Assembly: GCA_937873495.1 (NCBI GenBank)
Contig: CALMXZ010000010.1
Coordinates: 496,001-560,000, forward strand
From: an uncultured Trueperaceae bacterium
GTDB lineage: Bacteria; Deinococcota; Deinococci; Deinococcales; Trueperaceae
Length of the DNA stretch: 64,000 nt
Direction of reading: 5' to 3'
Part shown: positions 40,869 through 49,300 of the stretch, piece by piece
Numbering within the stretch: position 1 is the first letter of the stretch
Layout: each line of letters opens with the position of its first letter
Notes under the pieces: generated by a model
Databases searched by the model: none
What the model was told of the DNA's origin: nothing
The model's input: only the letters and a program-made list of their open reading frames with translations
Program-made: the position numbers and the translations under genes

Positions 40869-41612
40869 CTAGCGCTTGCCGGGCCTGCCGACCTGCCGCG
40901 CCTCGTTCAACTCGCGCCTCAGGCGTTCGATGCTCGCGCGCAGCTCGCGGTTCTCGTTGCGCAGCGCCTCGTTCTCGCGGATCAGCGACTCGCGCTCGGC
41001 CCTGGCGAGGTGGGCCTGCGCCACTTGGGCCTGCGCGGCGTTGGGCTGCGCGGCGGCCCCGCCCGCCACCACGTCCGAGGACCCCGGCGCGGCGGGTCGC
41101 GTGGGGTGGGGCGGTGGAAGGGGCAGACGCTCCAGCGCCTCCTCCAACACGAGGGTCGTGGCGAGCCGGGGCTGGTCGGCCCGCTTCCGGCCAGAACCGC
41201 CCTGCTGCAGTAGTCGCAGCGCGCGCTCCTTCAGGTTCTTGTCGCCCAGCGGCCGGGGCAGGAGCAGGTCGACCTGTGCCTCTTCCGCTCGCCGCCTCGT
41301 GCGTTGCGAGAGGCCAAGGCCCGCGTCAGCTTCCGTCGTCAGGATGACCGGGACGTGCGCGAGGCGCACGACCCGCTTGACGCGCGAGACGAGCGCGTAG
41401 CCGTCCAGGTCGGGCAGGTCGGCGGCCGCGATGATCAGGTCCGGGGTGTTGGCCTTCAGGTACTCGAGCGCGGCCCTGGCGCTGGCCGCGCGCGCCAGGT
41501 GGAAGCGGGGGTCCGAGAGGAGGACATCCACGAGTTGGAGCTGCAGGTCGTCCGCCTCTGCCACGAGCACGGCGAACGCGGGGCGGTCGCTTGCCATCTC
41601 TCCCGCGGTCAT
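40869..41612 (-). CDS. Degenerate response-regulator receiver with coiled-coil tail, downstream of minDE
   Basis: A 247-aa protein. The N-terminal ~125 residues form a receiver-like domain (LVAEADDLQLQLVDVLL; DLIIAAADLPDLDGYALVSRVK; PVILTTEADAG). The phosphoacceptor Asp position is Ala (IIAAADLPDLDG against the usual ..LLD..LP..DG), and the Lys near LLPRPLG is Arg. Phosphorylation is thus unlikely. A Pro/Ala linker follows, then a coiled coil (~205-240; ESLIRENEALRNENRELR). ATG 41612 lies 10 nt after the minE stop behind GAGGGAG, so it is part of the minD-minE transcript. A Min-related scaffold role is inference. Confidence 0.75.
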   Translation of the reverse strand: MTAGEMASDRPAFAVLVAEADDLQLQLVDVLLSDPRFHLARAASARAALEYLKANTPDLIIAAADLPDLDGYALVSRVKRVVRLAHVPVILTTEADAGLGLSQRTRRRAEEAQVDLLLPRPLGDKNLKERALRLLQQGGSGRKRADQPRLATTLVLEEALERLPLPPPHPTRPAAPGSSDVVAGGAAAQPNAAQAQVAQAHLARAERESLIRENEALRNENRELRASIERLRRELNEARQVGRPGKR

Positions 41613-41622
41613 GCGCTCTCCC

Positions 41623-41862
41623 TCAGCCGCGCTGGACGGGCAGGTTCGCGACCAGCACGACGCGCTCGCCCTGCTGTTCGACCTTCACGTCGAGGTCGCT
41701 GCCGTCGGAGGGGAAGTACTTCTTGATCACCGTCATGAGCTCGCGCTTCAGCGCGTCCATGTTGCCGGGCGAGAGCTTGGCGCGGTCGTAGGACAGGACG
41801 AGCTTCAGGCGGTCCTTGAGCTGGTCCTTGCTCTTGCGCCTGCCGAAGAGCCCCTGGAACAT
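41623..41862 (-). CDS. minE: Cell division topological specificity factor MinE
   Basis: A 79-aa protein. The N-terminal membrane/MinD-binding part MFQGLFGRRKSKDQLKDRLK and DRAKLSPGNMDALKRELMTVIKKYF match MinE, and the C-terminal topological domain ends with VVLVANLPV. It stimulates MinD ATPase and drives its release from the membrane, placing the division site. The ATG overlaps the minD stop (TGATG). minC is not adjacent. Confidence 0.94.
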   Translation of the reverse strand: MFQGLFGRRKSKDQLKDRLKLVLSYDRAKLSPGNMDALKRELMTVIKKYFPSDGSDLDVKVEQQGERVVLVANLPVQRG

Positions 41863-42668
41863 CAGTTGCCTCCGAAGAAGCGCCTGAGGGCGGCCAGGAA
41901 GCCGGTCGGCTGGTCGAACGAGGGGTAGGGCACATCCTCGCCGCGGATGCGCTGCGCGATGTCGCGGAAGGCGGCGCCGGCGGCCAGCTTCGGGCTCTCC
42001 TCCAACGAGGCGGGGTTGCCGATGTTGGTGCTGACCAGGATGCGCTCGTCCTCGGGGACGATGCCGATGAGCTTCACACCCAGGATCTCGAGGACGTCGT
42101 TCACCTCGAGCATGTCGCCACGCTTCACCATCTCGGGGCGGAGCCGGTTGACGATCAGCCGGACCTCGGTGATCTCGCGGGCCTCGAGCAGGCCGATGAT
42201 GCGGTCGGCGTCGCGGACGCTCGAGACCTCGGGGTTGACGACCACGAGGGCGCCCTGGGCCGCGCTCGCTGCCGTCTGGAAGCCGGACTCGATGCCCGCG
42301 GGGCTGTCGATGAGGACGCGGTCGAAGCCTTCCTCCAGGAGCGCCTGGACGGCGTCCTTCATGCGGTCCTCGGAGAGCGCCGACTTGTCGCGCGTCTGTG
42401 AGGCGGCCAGCAGGTGCAGCGTGTCGACGCGCTTGTCGCGGATGATGGCCTGCCTGAGCTTGCAGCGGCCCTCGAAGACGTCGATCAGGTCGTAGACGAC
42501 CCGGCCTTCCAAGCCCATGACGACGTCGAGGTTGCGCAGGCCGACGTCGGTGTCGATGACGCAGACCTTCTCTCCCAAACGCGCCAGCGCCGCGCCGACG
42601 TTAGCGGTGGTGGTGGTCTTGCCTACGCCGCCCTTTCCGGACGTCACCACGATGGCTTTGGCGTTCAC
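41862..42668 (-). CDS. minD: Septum site-determining ATPase MinD
   Basis: A 268-aa protein starting with GTG 42668, ten nt behind GGAGG. It has the deviant Walker A SGKGGVGKTTTTANVG (~9), VCVIDTDVGLRNLDVVMGLE, and VLIDSPAGIESGF. The C-terminal amphipathic membrane-targeting helix is GFLAALRRFFGG. MinD binds the membrane as an ATP dimer and recruits partners for division-site control. The frame extends to 42710 but homology starts at VNAKAIVVTSG. First gene of minD-minE-pseudoreceiver. Confidence 0.96.
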   Translation of the reverse strand: MNAKAIVVTSGKGGVGKTTTTANVGAALARLGEKVCVIDTDVGLRNLDVVMGLEGRVVYDLIDVFEGRCKLRQAIIRDKRVDTLHLLAASQTRDKSALSEDRMKDAVQALLEEGFDRVLIDSPAGIESGFQTAASAAQGALVVVNPEVSSVRDADRIIGLLEAREITEVRLIVNRLRPEMVKRGDMLEVNDVLEILGVKLIGIVPEDERILVSTNIGNPASLEESPKLAAGAAFRDIAQRIRGEDVPYPSFDQPTGFLAALRRFFGGN

Positions 42669-42754
42669 AGTTTCCGATCCTCCAAGGGGGTTGTTACCTC
42701 GGTGGAGCATACCATCAGGCTATGAGGGGCCAATGGCTGCGGCCGGTCGCCGCT

Positions 42755-45028
42755 TCACGCCGGGGTCAGCCCCGAGAACTTGAGCAGGAGGCGCTTGGCG
42801 CCCGCCTGCTCGAACACCACGGTCACCTCTGCCTTGGCCCCCTGGCCGCTCACGCCCACGACGGTGCCGACCCCGAACTTGGGGTGCCTGACGCGCTCAC
42901 CGCCGCGCACGCTCAAACCCCCCGCGGTCGAGGGCGCGTCCGAGGCCTGGGCGCCGCCCCTGGCTTGCGCTCCCGCCTGCGCGCCGACCACCGGTGGTTT
43001 CCAGACGGTGCGTGAGAACTTGCCGGCATCCTGCAAGGGCTCCAGCTTCCGTCCGAACACGTCCGTCTCCATGAGGAGGTCGGGGGACAGGTCCTCCAGG
43101 AAGCGGCTCGGGCGCGCGGGCTCCGTGCGTCCGAACGTGAGGCGCGCCTCGCAGTGCACCAGGTAGAGCTCGTCCTGAGCGCGCGTGACGCCGACGTACA
43201 GCAGCCGCCGCTCCTCCTCGATCTCCGGCAGGGAGCCGACGGAGCTGCGGTGGGGTATGAGGTTCTCCTCCATGCCGACGAGGAACACGATGGGGAACTC
43301 CAACCCCTTGGCGTTGTGGAGCGTCATGAGCGTGACGGCGTCGTCCACCGTCTCGCCGTTGACGGCCTCGACGGCGCGGTCGTCGTTGCTGCCGAGCAGC
43401 GCGGCCTCGTCCAGGAACTCGGCGATGCTCCCGCCCTGCTCCTCCTGCCATTCGGTGACGGCCGACAACAGCTCCTCGAGGTTCTCGATGCGCCCCTCCG
43501 CCTCGTGCGTGCCCTCGCGCTTCAGCGCCTCCACGTAGCCGGTGGCGTCGTAGACGAACTTGAGGAAGCTGGCGGCCGGCAGCTCGTCGGCCGCCGCGGC
43601 GAGGTCGTCCATCAGCTGCACGAACTCGGCGACGCGCTTGGCGCCGGGCGTGCCGGCGAGGACGGCGTCCGCCGCCCGGCAGGCCGCCGAGAAGGGGCGG
43701 CCGTTGCGGCCCGCCCACGCGACGAGGCGCTCCTCGCTAGTGCCGCCGATGCCCCGCTTCGGCCGCCCGATGACCCGCCGCCACGCCACGTCGTCCGCCG
43801 GGTTGAGGGCGGCGCGCGCGTAGGCGAGCGCGTCCTTGACCTCGCGGCGCTCGTAGAAGCCGACGCCGCCCACGATGCGGGCCGGGATCGAGGCGCGCCT
43901 CAGCGCCTCCTCGAGCACGCGCGACTGCGAGTTCGTGCGGTAGAGGACGGCGAAGTCCTGGTAGTCGAGCGTGCGCTCGGCGCGCAGCCGTTCGATCGTG
44001 CGGGCCACGAAGTCGGCCTCGGCGTGATGGTCGGCCGCGCGGTAGAGCCGCACCTTCTCGCCCTCGGCCTTCACGGGCTTCAAGCTCTTCTCGATGCGGC
44101 CCTGGTTCTGCCCGATGACGGCGTTGGCGAGCTTGAGCACGCTGCCGACCGAGCGGTAGTTGAGCTCGAGCCGGTAGACGGCTGCGTCCGGGTAGTCCTG
44201 GCGGAAGTCGAGGATGTTGCGGACGTCGGCGCCGCGGAAGGCGTAGATGCTCTGGTCGGGGTCGCCGACGACCATGAGGTTGCCGTAGGTGTCGGCCAGC
44301 AGGTTCGTCAGACGGTACTGGGAAGCGTTCGTGTCCTGGTACTCGTCCACGTGGATGAAGACCGCGCGCTGCTGCACGCGCTCCAGCACGTCGCGGTGCG
44401 TCTCGAACAGCTCGACCGTGCGCCCGAGGATGTCGTTGAAGTCGACGGCGTTGGCGCCCGTCAGGCGCGCCTGGTAGCGCCTGAAGACCTCCTCGACGAG
44501 CTCGACGCGCAAGCCGGAGACGAGCGGACCCCAGACGCGCTGCGCCTGGTCGCCGAACGTCTCCGCCGTCCAGAGGTTGGACTTGGCGCGGTCGATCACG
44601 GCGCGCAACGCGCGGGGGTTCGCCTCGCTCAGGCCCTGGACCGTCCCGAGGATCTCCTTGAGGAGGTCGAGCTGGTCGCCGTCGTCGTAGATCGCGAAGC
44701 CGCTCCTCAGTCCGATCCTGTCGCCGTACATGCGCAGGACGCGCAGGCACGCGGAGTGGAACGTGCTCACCCAGAGGTCGCGGCCCGGCGGGCCGATGAG
44801 GTGCTCGACGCGCTCGCGCAGCTCGCCCGCCGCCTTGTTCGTGAACGTGACGGCGAGTACCTGCTGGGGCAGCACCCCGTGCTCGCCGAGGAGGTAGGCG
44901 ATGCGGTGGACCACCGTGCGCGTCTTGCCCGAACCGGCCCCCGCCAGGACGAGGGCGGGGCCGTCGTAGTGCACTACGGCGCGGCGCTGTTCCTCGTTCA
45001 GTGTGGCTAGGAGCTCCTCATGCGGCAC
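42755..45028 (-). CDS. pcrA: UvrD/PcrA-type superfamily 1 DNA helicase
   Basis: A 757-aa helicase. Q motif LNEEQRRAV, Walker A LAGAGSGKTRT, motif Ia AVTFTNKAAGE, motif II VDEYQDTN, motif III VGDPDQSIYAFRGA, motif V LMTLHNAKGLEFP, and motif VI YVGVTRAQDELYL are all present. It unwinds DNA 3' to 5' in nucleotide excision and replication repair. The C-terminal ~60 residues hold a PcrA-type Tudor-like end (RHPKFGVGTVVGVSGQG). Start GTG 45028, with TATGCT 8 nt upstream; the open frame to 45184 is not used. Overlap with uvrA's repair pathway is functional only; the genes are distant. Confidence 0.94.
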   Translation of the reverse strand: MPHEELLATLNEEQRRAVVHYDGPALVLAGAGSGKTRTVVHRIAYLLGEHGVLPQQVLAVTFTNKAAGELRERVEHLIGPPGRDLWVSTFHSACLRVLRMYGDRIGLRSGFAIYDDGDQLDLLKEILGTVQGLSEANPRALRAVIDRAKSNLWTAETFGDQAQRVWGPLVSGLRVELVEEVFRRYQARLTGANAVDFNDILGRTVELFETHRDVLERVQQRAVFIHVDEYQDTNASQYRLTNLLADTYGNLMVVGDPDQSIYAFRGADVRNILDFRQDYPDAAVYRLELNYRSVGSVLKLANAVIGQNQGRIEKSLKPVKAEGEKVRLYRAADHHAEADFVARTIERLRAERTLDYQDFAVLYRTNSQSRVLEEALRRASIPARIVGGVGFYERREVKDALAYARAALNPADDVAWRRVIGRPKRGIGGTSEERLVAWAGRNGRPFSAACRAADAVLAGTPGAKRVAEFVQLMDDLAAAADELPAASFLKFVYDATGYVEALKREGTHEAEGRIENLEELLSAVTEWQEEQGGSIAEFLDEAALLGSNDDRAVEAVNGETVDDAVTLMTLHNAKGLEFPIVFLVGMEENLIPHRSSVGSLPEIEEERRLLYVGVTRAQDELYLVHCEARLTFGRTEPARPSRFLEDLSPDLLMETDVFGRKLEPLQDAGKFSRTVWKPPVVGAQAGAQARGGAQASDAPSTAGGLSVRGGERVRHPKFGVGTVVGVSGQGAKAEVTVVFEQAGAKRLLLKFSGLTPA

Positions 45029-45036
45029 GGTTGCCG

Positions 45037-45042
45037 AGCATA
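45037..45042 (-). promoter_or_regulatory. -10 box TATGCT of the helicase gene, leaderless type
   Basis: TATGCT ends 8 nt before GTG 45028 on the minus strand and supports this start. Confidence 0.5.
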
Positions 45043-45174
45043 ACCCGGTCGCTCGCCGTGCCCGGAGGAGGGGGAGACGTCGCGGCGCCGACCGCCGGCA
45101 CGCGCTGACGCCGCCGGGCTCCCGGCCTGAACGGCCGGGTCCACCCCGCCGGACCGGTCGGAGCGGACGGGGTG

Positions 45175-45180
45175 TAGGCT
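45175..45180 (+). promoter_or_regulatory. -10 box TAGGCT of the HAD-like gene, leaderless type
   Basis: TAGGCT ends 9 nt before ATG 45190. Confidence 0.5.
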
Positions 45181-45189
45181 GCACCCAGC

Positions 45190-45849
45190 ATGCACGCTGC
45201 CTGCTTCGGGCTGGACGGCACGTTGGGTCGCTACGCCGCGGACTTCGGCGACTACGCCGCCTGGCTGCGCAACGAGCTCGCCCTCCACCAATGCGACATG
45301 AACGCGTTCGCCATGGCCCTGTCCGAGGAGACGAGGCGCGACGGCCCCTTGAGCCTCGCCCTGGCTCTCGGGCGGGTCCTCGACCGGCTGCAGCAACGCC
45401 GCCCGGCCGACCTAGACGGGGTAGCGCGGACCGCGGTGTCCGTGTACGCCGCCGATTACCGGCCCCTGCCCGGCGCCGAGGCGGCGCTGGCCGCGCTCGA
45501 CGCCCGCGGGGTGAGGCTGGCGCTGGTGACGGACGGTCCGGACGACCTGCAGCGCGCCGCGCTGGCCGCGACGGGCCTGGCGAGGTACTTCCGCGCCGTC
45601 ATCGTGTCCGGCGACCCGGACGTCGCCGCGCGCATGCCCGCCCCGCGCCAGTACGACCTCGCTTGCGCCGGCCTCGAGAGCGCCCCGGCCAGCACGTTCA
45701 TGGTGGGATGCGACCCTGACGTCGACGTGGGCGGCGCCGTCGCCTTCGGCATGCGGGCGGTGCTCGTCGGCCGCGGCGGCGGCACGGTGCCGGCCGGGGT
45801 GCTCGTCGCCGCCGACCTGGCGGGTGCGGTGCGCGCGCTAGGGGCATGA
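45190..45849 (+). CDS. HAD-superfamily protein lacking the nucleophile Asp (pseudo-HAD)
   Basis: A 219-aa protein with a complete HAD fold pattern: motif I position FGLDGTL, cap helices, motif II LALVTDGPDD, and motif IV VGCDPDVDVGGAVAFGM. The nucleophile Asp of FDLDGT is Gly (codon GGG, two changes from GAC, so a single read error does not explain it). The motif III Lys seems to be Arg (ARMPAPRQYDLA, against KPxP). A phosphatase using the classic aspartyl-phosphate chemistry is therefore unlikely; binding or regulatory function is possible. Clean leaderless start. First in the plus-strand series leading to the cyclase gene. Confidence 0.78.
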   Translation: MHAACFGLDGTLGRYAADFGDYAAWLRNELALHQCDMNAFAMALSEETRRDGPLSLALALGRVLDRLQQRRPADLDGVARTAVSVYAADYRPLPGAEAALAALDARGVRLALVTDGPDDLQRAALAATGLARYFRAVIVSGDPDVAARMPAPRQYDLACAGLESAPASTFMVGCDPDVDVGGAVAFGMRAVLVGRGGGTVPAGVLVAADLAGAVRALGA

Positions 45850-45898
45850 CGGCTAGAAAGCGCTGCGTGCCGGGCGCGCCGCGCCTCGTGCTCGAAGG

Positions 45899-45904
45899 TA
45901 GAAT
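45899..45904 (+). promoter_or_regulatory. -10 box TAGAAT of the unknown gene at 45911
   Basis: TAGAAT ends 6 nt before ATG 45911. It may also drive the cyclase gene downstream. Confidence 0.55.
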
Positions 45905-45910
45905 GAGCGC

Positions 45911-46300
45911 ATGACAGAGAAGGACATGGCGTTCTACCAGGCCTGGGCCGACCTGCTCGAGTGGATGCGCGAGTACGCGGCCGAGCACGAGGGCGTCCGG
46001 TTCGTGAAGCAGGCCGACTTCACCGACTACATCTACCGCATGGCCCGCCCTTACGACCTCCCGACCACCATCCTCTCGGCGAGCCTCTCGAACGACCACG
46101 ACGAGCCCATCCTGCTCGCGTCGGCCAGCCAGCGCGCCTCAGTCTTCAAGGAGGTCGTGCTGCACCCCTTCGAATCGCACGTCTACCGGAAGCTGGCGTT
46201 GGCGAAGGACGGTTCGGGTCTGAGCGAAGGGCCGCGGCGCTTCACCAAGGAGGCGCTCTACCGCCTCGGTGACGAGCTGTTCGCGGTGGCGCTAGCCTGA
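45911..46300 (+). CDS. Small protein of unknown function upstream of the cyclase gene
   Basis: A 129-aa soluble protein that I do not recognise. It begins MTEKDMAFYQAWADLLEWMR, then KQADFTDYIYRMARPYDLP, a strand-rich centre (TTILSASLSNDHDEPILLASA) mentioned in outline, and ends in a helix with FTKEALYRLGDELFAVALA. No signal, membrane helix or catalytic motif. Composition is balanced rather than low-complexity, and the -10 box 6 nt before ATG supports expression. Its stop overlaps the likely CTG start of the cyclase gene, so the two are probably translationally coupled. Confidence 0.7.
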   Translation: MTEKDMAFYQAWADLLEWMREYAAEHEGVRFVKQADFTDYIYRMARPYDLPTTILSASLSNDHDEPILLASASQRASVFKEVVLHPFESHVYRKLALAKDGSGLSEGPRRFTKEALYRLGDELFAVALA

Positions 46301-49300
46301 CCGACCTGCTGGGCGCGCTCGGCGCCTACCTGCCGGAGGATCGCTTGGCCGAGCTGGGTGGCGGCCCGGCGGTCCCCGAGAGGAGCCGCGGCGCCGTCCT
46401 GTTCGCCGACGTCGCCGGCTTCACCGCCCTGACCACCAGCCTGGCCGAGCTGTTCGGCCCACGGCGCGGGGCGGAGGAAGTCCCCGTCTACCTGAACCGC
46501 CTGTACGAGGCGCTGATCGGCGAGGTGCACGCCCGCTCCGGCAGCGTCATCGGCTTCGCCGGGGACGCCATCACGTGCTGGTTCCCCGGCGACGACGGTC
46601 ACGCCGCCGTGGCGTGCGGCGTCGCCATGCAGGCCGCCATGGCCCCCTTCGCCGCCCTTCGCATAGGCGGCGCGCGCGCCACGACCACCGTCGCCCTCGA
46701 GGTCAAGGTCGCGGTCAGTTGCGGAACGGCGCGGCGCTTCAGGGTGGGGGACGAGGCCGTGCAGCTTATCGACGTCATCGCCGGCGACCCCGTGGCCGAG
46801 CTCGAGGCCCTCAACGACGCGTCCGCCAAGGGTCAGGTCGTGCTCAGCGCCGCCGTGGCGGCGGCCGTAGGTGACGCGGCGCTGCTGAGCCCGCTCGACC
46901 GCCCGACCGCGCCCGCCGGCGCCATGACGCTCCGTGCGCCGAGCGATCCGGTCGTTGGAGGGCGGCGCGACACGCCTGCGCTAGCAGGCGCACACTCTCC
47001 GGCGACCCTCGCTGAGCACGCCCCCGCCGAGGATGAGCTCGGCCGCTGGCTGCTGCCGACGGTGAAGAGGCGGCTGAGCGCGGGTGGGGGAGACTTCCTC
47101 ACGGAGCTGCGTCCGGTGGCGGCGCTGTTCCTCGCCTTCGCAGGCATCGACATGGCGCACGACGAGGAGGCCGGCGCGAAGCTCGACCTGCTCGTGCGCC
47201 GCGTCCAGCAGGGCGTGACCGAGTACGGGGGCGACATGCTGCAGCTCACCACCGGCGACAAGGGCACGTACCTCTACGCCGCGTTCGGCGCCCCGGTGGC
47301 GCACGAGGACGACGTGGCCCGCTGCGCCGCCGCCGCCCTCGAGCTGCGCGAGGCCCTCCTGGGGCTCCCGTTCGTCGAGGAGCTGAAGATCGGCCTCGGC
47401 TACGGCACCGCGCGCACGGGGGCGTACGGCTCGGCGGCGCGCCGCACGTACGGCGCGCTCGGGCGCGGCACGAACATGGCGGCGCGCATGATGAGCGCCG
47501 CGCCCCACGCCGGCATCTACGTGAGCGGCGCCTTCGCGGAGGCGCTCGTGGGCGGCTTCGACCTGCGGCCGCTCGACGGCGTGGTCGTGAAGGGCAGCGC
47601 TACGCCCGTGGCGGCCTTCGAACTCGAGGGCCGGTCGGCGGTCGCCCGCCGGGGGCGGGCCGAGGCCACCGGCCGAGCGCTGGTGGGCCGGGCCACGGAG
47701 CTGGCGGCCATCTCGTCCGGCATAGCGGAGGCGGCGGCGGGCCGCGGCGGCGTGATCCAGGTGGTGGCAGAGGCCGGGCTTGGCAAGTCCGAGCTGCTGG
47801 TGCGCGCGCTGCACGGCGCCAGGGACGTGCGCGTCGTCGGCGGCGCCTGCCAGGCCTTCGGGCGCACGGCGCCTTACCAGCTCTGGAAGGGTGTGTTCCG
47901 GCAACTGCTCGGGTTGGAGGCCGCCGCTGCCGCGGGGGAGCGCCTGCCGGGTCTCGAGGCGGCCTTGGCCGCCGTCGATCCCGCCCTCGTCGACCAGGCC
48001 GACCTGTTGGCTCCGCTGCTCGACCTCCCCACCCCGCCCGCCGGGGGCTACCAGGCGTCCGACGCCGAGGAGCGCAACGCCAGGCGGCTCGCCCTGCTCC
48101 TCAACCTCTTCCGCCACGCGGCGCGAGCCTCGGCGCGGCGCGGCATGACCCTCGTGCTCCTGCTCGAGGACCTCCATTGGCTCGACCCCGCCTCCGCCGA
48201 CCTACTCGCCGAGCTCGCCCTGAGCGTGCCCAGCCTGCCGGTCCTGGTGCTCACGTCTGCCAGGCCGCGGGACGACGGGCGGGCCGGCGTCGTCGGCGAG
48301 GTGCCTGGCGCGCGGGTCTTGCGGTTGGGGCCACTGGACGAGCAGGCTGCGCTCGCGGTCGTGGCCGCCCGGTTGGCCGAGGCGGGGCAGGCCGTCCGGC
48401 TGAGCGACGAGCTGGCGGTGCGGATCGTGGAGCGCTCCGCCGGCAACCCCTTCTACTTGGGCGAACTGCTGACCGACCTCCTGCAGCGGGCGGCGCCGGC
48501 CGGCGGAGGCCTCGACCTGACCGACCTGGCGGAGCTGCCCACCAGCCTCCACAGCCTCATCCTCGGGCGCCTGGATCGCCTGGAGCTAGCTGCGCAGATG
48601 AGCCTCAAGGTGGCGAGCGTCGTAGGCAAGCAGTTCCGGGTCGGTTGGGTGAGCGCTTGCCAAGGCGCCGCCGACGAGCTGGCCGCCGCCGCTTTCGTGG
48701 CTACCGACCAGGCCGGCCTGACCGAGCGCATCCTCGCCGAACCGCCCACGCACGCCTTCAACCACGCCATCACGCGCGACGTCACTTACGACAGCCTCTC
48801 CAACGCCACCCGCCTGCAACTGCACACGCGGCTCGGCCGGTTCATCGAGCAGCACGTCGCAGGCGCATCGGAGCCGAACCTCGACCTGCTCGCGTACCAC
48901 TTCGCGCTCGGCGACGACACCGCCAAGGCGCGCCACTACCTGCGGGCCGCCGGCGCCGCGGCCAAGGCCGCCTACGCCAACGAGGCCGCGATCGACTACT
49001 TCGAGCGGCTGCTCGCACTGCAGGACGGCGCCGAGCGCTTGCCGACGCTGCTGGAGCTCGGTGAGGTCATGACCTTCGTCGGCTCTTACGGCGCGGCGGA
49101 GGAGCGACTCGAGGCGGCGGCGGCGTTGGCGGCCGGCATGGGGGAGCGGCTGAGCGAGGCCGCCGCGCTGCGGCTCCTCGGCGAGCTCTACGAGCGCCAA
49201 GGCGATCACGGTCGGGCCAGAGCGCGCCTCGAGGGCGCCGCGCGGCTGTGCCGTGAGCTCGGCGACGGCGCGGAGCTGACCCGCGTTCTCCTGGCGCTCG

